From positions 16,674 to 80,673 of the forward strand of contig NZ_LYVO01000031.1 in the NCBI RefSeq assembly GCF_001984055.1: a stretch of 64,000 bases of DNA, written 5' to 3'. The notes beneath the pieces are model-generated. The model ran no database searches, was not told the origin of the DNA, and saw only the letters and a list, made by a program, of their open reading frames with translations. Origin of the DNA: Variovorax sp. KK3. Its GTDB lineage: Bacteria > Pseudomonadota > Gammaproteobacteria > Burkholderiales > Burkholderiaceae_C. The position numbers and the translations under genes are program-made. Shown here piece after piece: positions 9,124 to 16,975 of the stretch; within the stretch, counting starts at the first letter, position 1, and every line of letters starts with the position of its first letter.

Positions 9124-10305
9124 TCAGAGCAGGCCGCGCCCCGCCAGGTTGCGCATCAGCGCGCCGATGCCGAACGACCAGCGAGCCGCCTGGTCGGAAT
9201 GCACGACGCGGTTTTCGAGCGCCCCGAACTCAGGCGCCGACACCGTGACGCGGTCGCCCACCACGTGCGTGAAGCCCTGGCCGGGGCCGTGGCGGTCCTG
9301 CGTGGGCGCGAACATGGTGCCGAGGAAGAGCATCAGCCCGTCGGGGTAGGCGTGGTGCGGGCCGATGGCCTGGCTCACCAGGTCCAGCGGGTCGCGGCTG
9401 ATCTTCGACAGCGAGCTCGAGCCTTCGAGCACGAATCCCTCCGGCCCGGTTACGCGCAGCGCGACCGTGGTCTGGCGCACCTGCTCGATGCCGAAGTGAT
9501 CGTCGAACAGGCGTATGAAGGGGCCGATGGCGCACGAAGCGTTGTTGTCCTTGGCCTTGCCCAGCAGCAGCGCGCTGCGGCCTTCGAAGTCGCGCAGGTT
9601 CACGTCGTTGCCCAGGGCCGCGCCGAGCGTGCGGCCGCGGCTGTCGACCGCCAGCACCACTTCGGGCTCGGGGTTGTTCCAGACCGAGTTCGCGTGGATG
9701 CCCACGTCGGCCCCGGTGCCCACGGCCGCCAGCACCGGGGCCTTGGTGAAGATCTCGGCGTCGGGGCCGATGCCGACCTCGAGGTACTGCGACCACGCAC
9801 CCTGCGCGAGCAGCACTTCCTTGACCTGCGCGGCCTGGGCCGAGCCGGGCACGAGGCCCTTCAGGTTGTCGCCGATGACGCTGCCCAGTGCACGCCGGAT
9901 CGACTCGGCCTTGGAGGCGTCGCCGCGGGCCTGCTCTTCGATGACGCGCTCCAGAAGGCTTTCGACGAAGGTCACGCCGCTGGCCTTGACCGCCTGCAGG
10001 TCGCAAGGCGCAAGCAGCCAGGGGCGCGCGGCATCGCGCTTGGCCTCGTCGCTGTTGGCCAGCGCCACGTCCAGCGCGGCGATGCGCGCCGCGTCGCTGC
10101 GCAGGGCTTGGCGCACGGCGCCCACCGGGTCGTCGAGCTCCAGCAGTTGGCTGATGGTCGGGACGATGCGCGAGAGGTCGTGCAGCCCGCCGTCATGTAC
10201 CGCCACTGGCGTAGGCCCGACGTCGGGCTGCCAGAGGCGGCCGACCAGCGTGGCACGCGCCGCGTCACGCGGGAGGCTGGTGGAAGACGAAAGCGTGGTG
10301 GGCAT
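9124..10305 (-). CDS. fumarylacetoacetate hydrolase (FAH) family enzyme
   Basis: A 393-residue FAH-superfamily protein. The FAH fold is visible in the C-terminal part (VWNNPEPEVVLAVDS, the LGNDVNLRDFEGRSALLLGKAK block, GSSSLSKISRDP, PDGLMLFLGTMFAP). The metal-binding acid residues are expected in EPEVVL and the following Asp-containing block. Its length of about 390 residues matches the subgroup that includes 2-keto-3-deoxy sugar acid dehydratases (AraD1-like) rather than the shorter 2-hydroxyhepta-diene-dioate type, but the substrate is not determined. It lies between the molybdenum hydroxylase and the LuxR regulator, same direction, so it may handle a ring-cleavage product of either module. 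Confidence 0.8.
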   Translation of the reverse strand: MPTTLSSSTSLPRDAARATLVGRLWQPDVGPTPVAVHDGGLHDLSRIVPTISQLLELDDPVGAVRQALRSDAARIAALDVALANSDEAKRDAARPWLLAPCDLQAVKASGVTFVESLLERVIEEQARGDASKAESIRRALGSVIGDNLKGLVPGSAQAAQVKEVLLAQGAWSQYLEVGIGPDAEIFTKAPVLAAVGTGADVGIHANSVWNNPEPEVVLAVDSRGRTLGAALGNDVNLRDFEGRSALLLGKAKDNNASCAIGPFIRLFDDHFGIEQVRQTTVALRVTGPEGFVLEGSSSLSKISRDPLDLVSQAIGPHHAYPDGLMLFLGTMFAPTQDRHGPGQGFTHVVGDRVTVSAPEFGALENRVVHSDQAARWSFGIGALMRNLAGRGLL

Positions 10306-10434
10306 GGGGGCTCCTGGGATTGCGGCGGCCGATGGTTAGCTGCGAAATGACGCATCGTAGCGGTGACGATCGTCGTCATGCACGCTGCAGTTCGTGCGCA
10401 GGCAACGACAGCGTGCGCCAGGGTTGTTCAGACG

Positions 10435-13400
10435 CTATGGCGCGACAGATCGCACGCGCGCCACCGCTTGCGGCAAATCCCGCCAAGCCTCTTCCTGTGG
10501 CGCGAAGCGCGCACGCATGTAGCCCGCCAACTCGGCGATCTGCGCATCGCTCAGCGCGTCGCGGAAGGCTGGCATGAAGCCAATGTCGCGTGTGGCCGGG
10601 TCGCGCACGCCGTCGAGGATGGTGCGCAGCAGGTTGTCGGGGCGCGTGCTCGTGAGGTTGCTGTTGAGCGCGAGCGGCACGTTGGCGCCCAGCAGCGTGG
10701 GGCCGTTGCCGTCGTGGTGGCATGCGGCGCAGGCGCTGTCGAACATGCGCTGGGCCGGGCCCAGAAGGCGCGGTTGGGATGCGGCCGCCGTGGCAACCAC
10801 GCGCAGTGCCTGGGCTTTTGCTTCGGGCTCGGCGGACGGGGCGTTGAACGAAGCGAGGTAGGTCGCCATGGCGCGGATGTCGTCGTCAGGCACGGCGGCG
10901 AGCTCGCGCACCACCTCTGCCATGGGGCCGCCAGCGGTGCCGTGCAGCGGGCTCACGCCATGGCGCAGGTAGCGGTAGAGCGCATCGGCATTCCACGGCA
11001 CGGCCGACTTCGATGCCAGCGCAGTGAGCGCGGGCGCCTCCCAGCCGTCGACCAGCGCGCCCGATAGAAACGCGTTGCCGCCGCGCTCCGCACCGAGCGC
11101 GTTGCGCGGCGTGTGGCAGGCGCCGCAATGGCCGAGGCCGTTGACGAGGTAGGCGCCTCGGTTCCATTCGACGCTTTGCGAAGGCTGCGGCTGCATCGGC
11201 GACGGATCGTGGAAGAGTGCGTTCCAGCCGGCCATCAGCGGACGGATGCCGAACGGGAACTTCAGGTCCGCTGGCGGGGTGGGCGCATGCACGGCGGGCA
11301 GCGACATGAAGTACGCGTAGAGCGCCTGCAGGTCGTCGTCGCTGGTCTTCGCGAAGGCGGTGTACGGGAAGGCCGGGTAGAGGTGATGTCCGTCGCGCGA
11401 GATGCCTTCGCGCATGGCGCGCTGGAAGGCGCTGAACGACCACCGGCCCAGGCCCGATTCGGGGTCGGGCGTAAGGTTGGTCGTGTGGATGGTGCCAAAG
11501 GGTGTCTCCATCGCACGGCCGCCCGCGTTGGGCGTGCCGCCCGTGGCGGTGTGGCAGACGGCGCAGTCGCCGATGGCGGCGAGGGTGCGGCCGCGGTCTA
11601 TGGTGGCCTGGCTGTAGACCGGGGCGCTGAGCGCGACGGGGGCGATGGTGGAGCGCCAGCCGAAGAGGCCGGCGATGACGGCGAGGCTGCCGATGACGAG
11701 GGAGGTGGCGGTGGCCCAGACCGTGCGCGATTTCGGCCACGGCGTATCGGACTTGCTCCTTCCCCCGCTGGGGGAAGGTGGGGATGGGGGCACGACGGCT
11801 TGTCCATCGCGACGGTGCGCGCCCCCACCCCCGCCTTCCCCCAGCAAGGGAGGGAGCAAGCCCGGGTTCAACGCGGCCCTCACCACCTCCGGCGTGAACG
11901 GCGGGTTGCGAAAGCGCACCCCCGTCGCATCGAAGATCGCATTCGCGATCGCCGCGGTTCCCGGCACCGACGACGACTCGCCGGCGCCCAGCGGCGGCTC
12001 GCCCGGCCGCTGCATGTGCACGATCTCGATCATCGGCACTTCGCGGAAGCTCAGGATGGGGTAGCTGCCCCACTCGCGGCTGGCGACCACGCCGGTGGGC
12101 AGCACGCCCGGCAGCGTCTCGCCCGTGCTCGACGGCGCCAGCGGCGCGAAGGCCACCCGCTCCTTGAGTGCGCGGCTGGTGGTCTGGATGACGTTGCCGT
12201 TGATCTGGTGCTCGACGCCAGCCGGGTTGACCATCAGGCCCGCGTCGTGCCCCACCACGACGCGGCGGACGTGCACCTCGCCAGTGGTCTTGTGGACCTC
12301 CACGTCCGCGACCCAGGCCGACCATGCGGCGCCGAAGCCCGGCCACTTGCTGTGCACGTAACGGGCATAGGCGAAGCCCTGGCCGAACAGCACGTCGCCG
12401 CCCGCGCCCAACCCGCCGTCCGCGTTCTCCTGCGGCCCGGTGCGCATGCGCCAGCCGGCCTTCTGGGCGGTCTCGCGCACCAGCTCGGCCGCGCGCGGGT
12501 CGTGCAGGTGGCGCAGGCGAAACGCGACCGGGTCGACGCCGGCCGCGGTCGCCAGCTCGTCCACGTAGGACTCGTGCGCGAAGGAACTGGGCAAGGCCGA
12601 GACGCCGCGCAGCCACGACGCGCGAACGATCGGCGCCATGTCGTTGACCTTGACCCGCAGGTTCTCGTAGGCGTAGGGCGGCCGCGCGGTGCGATCGCCC
12701 ATCTCGAAGGCCTGGGCCACCGGCTCGACCGTGCGCGTGAGCAGCAGGGCTAGCGTAGGGGCACCGTTGGATGGGTAGGAGGTCTCGAAGTCGTAGGCCG
12801 CCACGCCACCCTGGGCGTCGAGGCCGCCGTTCACCTGCATGAGCTGCGCGGCGCCCTTGGGCTCCCACGCGTGCTCCTGTTCGCGCGTGAGCTGCACCCG
12901 CACCGGCGCACCGGCTGCGCGCGCCAGCAGGGCCGCATCGGCCGCCACGTCGTCGGCGCCGTTGCGGCCGTAGCAGCCGGCGGCCTCCATGCGCACGACG
13001 TCGACGGCGATGTCGTCGAGGCCCATCAGCTTGGCGAGGTCGGCGCGCAGCACGTGCGGGTTCTGCGAACCGGCCCAGACGCGCAAGCGAACGCCGCGCC
13101 CATCGTCGGGCTCCCAATGCGCCAATGCGCACGAAGGCCCGATGGACGCATGCAACTGGTACGGCCAGACGTAGGTGCGCGGCATCGGCTGCGCCGCGCC
13201 GGCGATCGCCTCGTCGACGCGGCCCTCGTCGACCAGCAATCGCTGCGTGGCGGGGTTGGCCCGCAACGCGCCTTCCAGGTCGTCGAGGGCGGGCAGGCCG
13301 GGCCACGCTTTCCAGCGCACGCGCAGCTCGCGCAGTGCCTGCTCCGCATGCTCCTCGCGCTCGGCCACGATGCCGACGAAGTCGCGGATCACCACCACGG

Positions 13401-14184
13401 CGCGGATGCCGGAAATGTGTGCGATCGACGATTCGTCCACCGACTCCAGCGTGTTGCCGATGAAATCGCCGTGGTCCGCGCCCGCATAGGGCGGGCGCAC
13501 GACGCGGCCGTGCAGCATGCCCGGCACACGCATGTCATGCACGAACACCAGTTCGCCCGCGAGCTTGGCCGGGATGTCGACGCGTGGCACCGCGGTGCCG
13601 ACGATGCGGTAGTCCTTCGGGTCCTTGAGCAGTGCACCGGTGTCGAGCTGCAGCACGGCACGCTCGCCGGCCAGCAGATCGCCGAAGGGCACGCGGAAGG
13701 CCTGGTCTTCGCCCGCGACGATGCAGCCGTCGCGCACGTCCAGCAATGCGGGCTGCACGCCGAACCGCTCCGAAGCCTGCGCGAGCAGCCACGCGCGCGC
13801 CTGCGCCGCGGCCAGGCGCAGCGGTGCGGCATGAATCTGCAGCGAGGCGCTGGCGATGGTCGCGCCCTGGTTGGGCGCGCGCGCCGTGTCGCCCAGCACC
13901 ATGTGGACCTGGGCCAGCGGCAGGTCCAGCTCCTCGGCCACGACCTGGGCCAGCGCGGTGCGGATGCCGGTGCCCAGATCGACGTGGCCGTTGAGCGCGG
14001 TGACGCTGCCGTCGTCCCACAACGCGAGCAGGATCTCGGGGCCCTCGGCGGGATTGCCTGCGACCGCCGCAGGCTGGCCGACGACGGCAGGTGGCGCGGG
14101 CGGCGTCTCGCGCACGACGACGAGTGCGCCCTCGGCCTTCAGGAAGTCGCTTCGGCTGCGCGGCTGCTCGGCACGCCGGATCAC
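10435..14184 (-). CDS. nicB: nicotinate dehydrogenase-type molybdenum hydroxylase large subunit with triheme cytochrome c tail
   Basis: A 1249-residue protein of the NicB/isoquinoline 1-oxidoreductase beta class. The GTG start at 14184 overlaps the small-subunit stop (GTGA). Residues 1 to about 775 are the molybdopterin-binding part of the xanthine dehydrogenase family, with the catalytic-glutamate motif PLGAGES near residue 735. A proline/glycine-rich linker (about residues 776-810) follows, then a membrane segment (ATSLVIGSLAVIAGLFGW) and three cytochrome c motifs: CAVCH (about 873), CGACH (about 1019) and CAACH (about 1148). Pseudomonas putida NicB, which hydroxylates nicotinate to 6-hydroxynicotinate and passes electrons to the respiratory chain, has the same hydroxylase-plus-cytochrome layout. 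The substrate assignment here rests on context (nicotinamidase, 6-hydroxynicotinate reductase and enamidase genes). The linker is encoded by a repeat element. Confidence 0.85.
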   Translation of the reverse strand: MIRRAEQPRSRSDFLKAEGALVVVRETPPAPPAVVGQPAAVAGNPAEGPEILLALWDDGSVTALNGHVDLGTGIRTALAQVVAEELDLPLAQVHMVLGDTARAPNQGATIASASLQIHAAPLRLAAAQARAWLLAQASERFGVQPALLDVRDGCIVAGEDQAFRVPFGDLLAGERAVLQLDTGALLKDPKDYRIVGTAVPRVDIPAKLAGELVFVHDMRVPGMLHGRVVRPPYAGADHGDFIGNTLESVDESSIAHISGIRAVVVIRDFVGIVAEREEHAEQALRELRVRWKAWPGLPALDDLEGALRANPATQRLLVDEGRVDEAIAGAAQPMPRTYVWPYQLHASIGPSCALAHWEPDDGRGVRLRVWAGSQNPHVLRADLAKLMGLDDIAVDVVRMEAAGCYGRNGADDVAADAALLARAAGAPVRVQLTREQEHAWEPKGAAQLMQVNGGLDAQGGVAAYDFETSYPSNGAPTLALLLTRTVEPVAQAFEMGDRTARPPYAYENLRVKVNDMAPIVRASWLRGVSALPSSFAHESYVDELATAAGVDPVAFRLRHLHDPRAAELVRETAQKAGWRMRTGPQENADGGLGAGGDVLFGQGFAYARYVHSKWPGFGAAWSAWVADVEVHKTTGEVHVRRVVVGHDAGLMVNPAGVEHQINGNVIQTTSRALKERVAFAPLAPSSTGETLPGVLPTGVVASREWGSYPILSFREVPMIEIVHMQRPGEPPLGAGESSSVPGTAAIANAIFDATGVRFRNPPFTPEVVRAALNPGLLPPLLGEGGGGGAHRRDGQAVVPPSPPSPSGGRSKSDTPWPKSRTVWATATSLVIGSLAVIAGLFGWRSTIAPVALSAPVYSQATIDRGRTLAAIGDCAVCHTATGGTPNAGGRAMETPFGTIHTTNLTPDPESGLGRWSFSAFQRAMREGISRDGHHLYPAFPYTAFAKTSDDDLQALYAYFMSLPAVHAPTPPADLKFPFGIRPLMAGWNALFHDPSPMQPQPSQSVEWNRGAYLVNGLGHCGACHTPRNALGAERGGNAFLSGALVDGWEAPALTALASKSAVPWNADALYRYLRHGVSPLHGTAGGPMAEVVRELAAVPDDDIRAMATYLASFNAPSAEPEAKAQALRVVATAAASQPRLLGPAQRMFDSACAACHHDGNGPTLLGANVPLALNSNLTSTRPDNLLRTILDGVRDPATRDIGFMPAFRDALSDAQIAELAGYMRARFAPQEEAWRDLPQAVARVRSVAP
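11754..11858. repeat. REP-like inverted repeat pair inside the nicB-like gene
   Basis: Two 38-base units, 11754-11791 and 11821-11858, face each other across a 29-base spacer. They agree at all but about five positions (core GCTGGGGGAAGG plus GGGG runs). Such GC-rich units are usually intergenic in Comamonadaceae. Here the pair lies inside the reading frame, exactly at the junction between the molybdenum domain and the membrane/cytochrome part, and encodes the Pro/Gly/Ser-rich linker. Confidence 0.75.
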
Positions 14185-14660
14185 GACGCCGAGCCCTTCG
14201 CCATCGATGCGGCGGCGCGCCGCACGGCGTCGAGGATCTCGACGTGCGTGCCGCAACGGCACAGGTTGCCGGACAGTTCAGCGCGGATGCGGCCCTCGTC
14301 GGCGTGCGGATCGCGCGCCAGCAGGGCCGCAGCCTGCATCACCATGCCGTTGAGGCAATAGCCGCACTGCGCAGCCTGCGCGTCTTCGAAGGCCTGCTGC
14401 ACCGGATGCCAATGGTCGCGCGAGCCGAGCCCTTCCAGGGTCGTGATGCTGCGCCCCGCCACGCCGTGCGCCGGGATCACGCAAGAACGCGCAGCCACCC
14501 CGTCGACCCACACGGTGCAGGCGCCGCACTGGCCCAGCCCGCAGCCATACTTGGGGCCGTTGAGACCCAGGTCGTTGCGCAGAACGTGCAGCAGCGTCGC
14601 CGCCTCTGGAATGGGCAGGGCGACGTCGCGCCCGTTGACCCTCAACGCGAGCTCGGGCAT
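14181..14660 (-). CDS. nicA: 2Fe-2S small subunit of the nicotinate dehydrogenase-type hydroxylase
   Basis: A 159-residue iron-sulphur subunit with two [2Fe-2S] clusters. The plant-type ferredoxin motif (YGCGLGQCGACTVWVDG) is in the N-terminal half, and the helical-domain motif (CGYCLNGM, then NLCRCGTH) in the C-terminal half. The ATG at 14660 is preceded by GAGGAG at 12 bases; an alternative GTG at 14684 would overlap the upstream gene by 8 bases. It transfers electrons from the molybdenum centre to the cytochrome-bearing large subunit, whose GTG start overlaps this stop codon. The pair with a cytochrome-type large subunit is the NicA-NicB arrangement. Confidence 0.88.
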   Translation of the reverse strand: MPELALRVNGRDVALPIPEAATLLHVLRNDLGLNGPKYGCGLGQCGACTVWVDGVAARSCVIPAHGVAGRSITTLEGLGSRDHWHPVQQAFEDAQAAQCGYCLNGMVMQAAALLARDPHADEGRIRAELSGNLCRCGTHVEILDAVRRAAASMAKGSAS

Positions 14661-14676
14661 CGGGTGCGCGAACTCC

Positions 14677-15405
14677 TCAGGCACCAGCGTCGATGTCGCC
14701 GGACTGGATGCGCTTGACGCCCTTCGCCTGCATCTGCTTCCAGGCCTTGGCGAGCGAGCCGTCGAGGTCGATCGCGCGCGTCGCGTCTTCGATCACGTAG
14801 GCCTCGAAGCCGTGCTTGCGCGCGTCCATGGCCGTCCAGGCCACGCAGAAGTCGGTGGCCAGGCCGGTGACGTACACGGTCTTGATGCCGCGCTGCTTGA
14901 GGTAGCCGGCCAGGCCCGTCGGCGTCTTGCGGTCGGCCTCTTCGAAGGCCGAGTAGCTGTCGACGTCCTTGTGGTGGCCCTTGCGGATGATGAGCTGCGC
15001 GCTGGGCAGCTTCAGGTCCTTGTGCAGCGCCGCGTCGTCGGTGCCCTGCACGCAGTGGTCGGGCCACAGCACCTGGCTGCCGTACGACAGCTTGACGCTG
15101 CTGAAGGGCTTCTGGCCCGAGTGCGTGCTCGCGAAGGACGCATGGCCCTGGGTGTGCCAGTCCTGCGTGACGACGATGTTCTCGAAGGCGGTGGAAAGCT
15201 TGTTGATCACCGGCACCACCTCGGCACCGCCCTTGACGGGCAGCGTGCCGCCGTCGATGAAGCAGTTCTGCACGTCGACCACGATCAGCGCCGCCTTGCT
15301 GCCCGGCTTGATCTTCGCGGCAGCAAAGAGCGGCCCGGACAGCCCGGCCAGGCCCAGCGCGGCGGCGGACTGGAGAAAGGCTCTGCGATGCGTGATGTTG
15401 TGCAT
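14677..15405 (-). CDS. nicotinamidase/isochorismatase-family cysteine hydrolase with Tat signal
   Basis: A 242-residue cysteine hydrolase. The nicotinamidase triad is present: Asp44 (VVDVQNCF), Lys142 (RKGHHK) and Cys187 (ATDFCVAW). Metal ligands Asp82 and His84 (QDWH) and His117 (PDHC) are also visible. The N-terminus (THRRAFLQSAAALGLAG...LFAAA) is a twin-arginine-type export signal with a following alanine cleavage site, so the enzyme is probably periplasmic. It would deamidate nicotinamide to nicotinate outside the cytoplasm, directly upstream of the membrane-linked hydroxylase genes. The start ATG at 15405 has GAGGAGC before it. Another amide substrate cannot be excluded. Confidence 0.85.
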   Translation of the reverse strand: MHNITHRRAFLQSAAALGLAGLSGPLFAAAKIKPGSKAALIVVDVQNCFIDGGTLPVKGGAEVVPVINKLSTAFENIVVTQDWHTQGHASFASTHSGQKPFSSVKLSYGSQVLWPDHCVQGTDDAALHKDLKLPSAQLIIRKGHHKDVDSYSAFEEADRKTPTGLAGYLKQRGIKTVYVTGLATDFCVAWTAMDARKHGFEAYVIEDATRAIDLDGSLAKAWKQMQAKGVKRIQSGDIDAGA

Positions 15406-15440
15406 GGTGTTCGCTCCTCGCGTGGTTGAAAAAACCGAAG

Positions 15441-16175
15441 TCAAACTGAAAGGTAGGCGCGCCGGACTTCCTCGTTGGTGGCCAGGTCGGCCATCGAAGC
15501 CTGGTAGCGGATCTGCCCCTTCTCGAGCACGTAGGCGCGATCGGACACCAGCTCGGCGAAGTGCATGTTCTGCTCCGACAGCAGGATGCTCACGCCCTGG
15601 GCCTTGAGCTCGAGGATCATGTTGGCCATCTGCTCGACGATCACGGGCGCCACGCCTTCGGAGGGTTCGTCGAGCAGCACCAGGTAGGGGTTGCCCATGA
15701 GCGTGCGGGCCACCGTCAGCATCTGCTGTTCGCCGCCGCTCATGCGGCCGCCGGGGCGCTGCGGCATCTCGCCGAGATTGGGGAAGAGCTTGAACAGGCG
15801 CTCGGGCGTCCACAGCGGCGCATCGGTGCCGTCGCTCCAGCGGCGCGCGGCCTGGCGTCCGACCTCGAGGTTTTCCATCACGGTGAGGTCGGTGAACACG
15901 CGCCGGTCTTCAGGCACGAAGCCCAGGCCCAGCTTGGCCGCGTGGTGCGGCTCGCACTTCGAGATGTCGTGGCCCAGAAAACGCACCGCGCCGCGGCGCT
16001 TGCTCAGCATGCCGATCAGCGCCTTGAGCGTGGTGGACTTGCCGGCACCATTGCGGCCCATCAGCGCCACCACCTCGCCGCGGCGGACTTCGAGGTCCAC
16101 GTCGTAGAGGATCTGGGCGGCGCCGTACCACGCGCAGAGACTCTTGGCTTCGAGCAGTGTTTCGTGCGAACTCAT
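15441..16175 (-). CDS. livF: branched-chain amino acid-type ABC transporter ATPase (LivF-like)
   Basis: A 244-residue ABC ATPase with Walker A GRNGAGKST (near residue 40), signature MSGGEQQML, Walker B LVLLDEP and the LivF-type ending (RDRAYVLEKG-like, seen as SDRAYVLEKG). The ATG at 16175 overlaps the stop of the LivG-like gene (ATGA). It belongs to a contiguous importer set with livG, a fused permease and a binding protein. Location in the nicotinate locus suggests uptake of nicotinamide, nicotinate or a related heterocycle rather than amino acids (inference). Confidence 0.9.
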   Translation of the reverse strand: MSSHETLLEAKSLCAWYGAAQILYDVDLEVRRGEVVALMGRNGAGKSTTLKALIGMLSKRRGAVRFLGHDISKCEPHHAAKLGLGFVPEDRRVFTDLTVMENLEVGRQAARRWSDGTDAPLWTPERLFKLFPNLGEMPQRPGGRMSGGEQQMLTVARTLMGNPYLVLLDEPSEGVAPVIVEQMANMILELKAQGVSILLSEQNMHFAELVSDRAYVLEKGQIRYQASMADLATNEEVRRAYLSV

Positions 16176-16975
16176 GCTTCTGCTCCCACCGCAGCGTTGA
16201 CCGCCGCGGCCTTCTCGGCAATCTTCTCGAAGGTCTTGCCGCTGCCGAAATAGACCTCCTGCACCTTGGGATGGTCGCGGATCTCCAGCGGCTTGCCCTG
16301 CGCGATCAGGCGCCCGCGGGCCAGCACGATCATGCGGTCGGCATAGGCGAACACCACGTCCATGCTGTGCTCGGTGAAGAGCACGGCCATGCCGCGGTCG
16401 ATGACCAGCTGCTTGGTCAGCGCCATCAGTGAGTTGCGCTCCTTCGGCGCCATGCCGGCGGTGGGCTCGTCCATCAGCAGCAGCTTGGGCGAGTTGGCCA
16501 TCGCGATCGCGAGCTCGACGCGCTTGACGTCGCCGTAGGCCAGCACGCTGCAGGGGCGGTCGGCCTGGGCCTTCATGCCGACCTGGTCGAGCAAGGCCAG
16601 TGCCTCGTCGCGCTTGTGGTCGGCGGCGCGGCGAAAGGTCGAAAAGAGCTTGTGGTCGTGCGAGAGCAGCGCCATCTGCACGTTCTCGACCACGGTCAGC
16701 GAAGCGAAGGTCTCGGCGATCTGGAAGGTGCGGCCGACGCCCTTGCGCCAGATCTCGCGCGGCTTGCGGCCCACCAGTTCGTCGCCGTCGAGCAAGATGG
16801 ACCCGCGATCGGCCTTGAGCTGGCCGTTGACCATGTTGAAGGTGGTCGACTTGCCCGCGCCGTTGGGGCCGATCAATGCCAGCAGCTCGCCGGGGGCGAG
16901 ATCGAAGCTGATGCCGTCGACGGCCTTGACGCCTCCGAAGGACTTGCCGAGTTCGGTGACCTTGAGCAGGCTCAT
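16172..16975 (-). CDS. livG: branched-chain amino acid-type ABC transporter ATPase (LivG-like)
   Basis: A 267-residue ATPase of the LivG subtype, with Walker A GPNGAGKST, the interrupted signature LAYGDVKRVELA (in place of LSGGQ, as is common in this subtype), Walker B LLLMDEP followed by TAGM, and switch His in FTEHSMD. It is translationally coupled on both sides: its start overlaps the permease stop and its stop overlaps the livF start. The C-terminal tail (EKAAAVNAAVGAEA) extends beyond the usual LivG end. Confidence 0.9.
   Translation of the reverse strand: MSLLKVTELGKSFGGVKAVDGISFDLAPGELLALIGPNGAGKSTTFNMVNGQLKADRGSILLDGDELVGRKPREIWRKGVGRTFQIAETFASLTVVENVQMALLSHDHKLFSTFRRAADHKRDEALALLDQVGMKAQADRPCSVLAYGDVKRVELAIAMANSPKLLLMDEPTAGMAPKERNSLMALTKQLVIDRGMAVLFTEHSMDVVFAYADRMIVLARGRLIAQGKPLEIRDHPKVQEVYFGSGKTFEKIAEKAAAVNAAVGAEA

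Noticed and set aside
10886..13306. 806-residue open frame within the hydroxylase gene
   Set aside because: Arg/Ala/Gly-rich shadow in another frame of the same strand; no domain, and the NicB-like frame carries all motifs.
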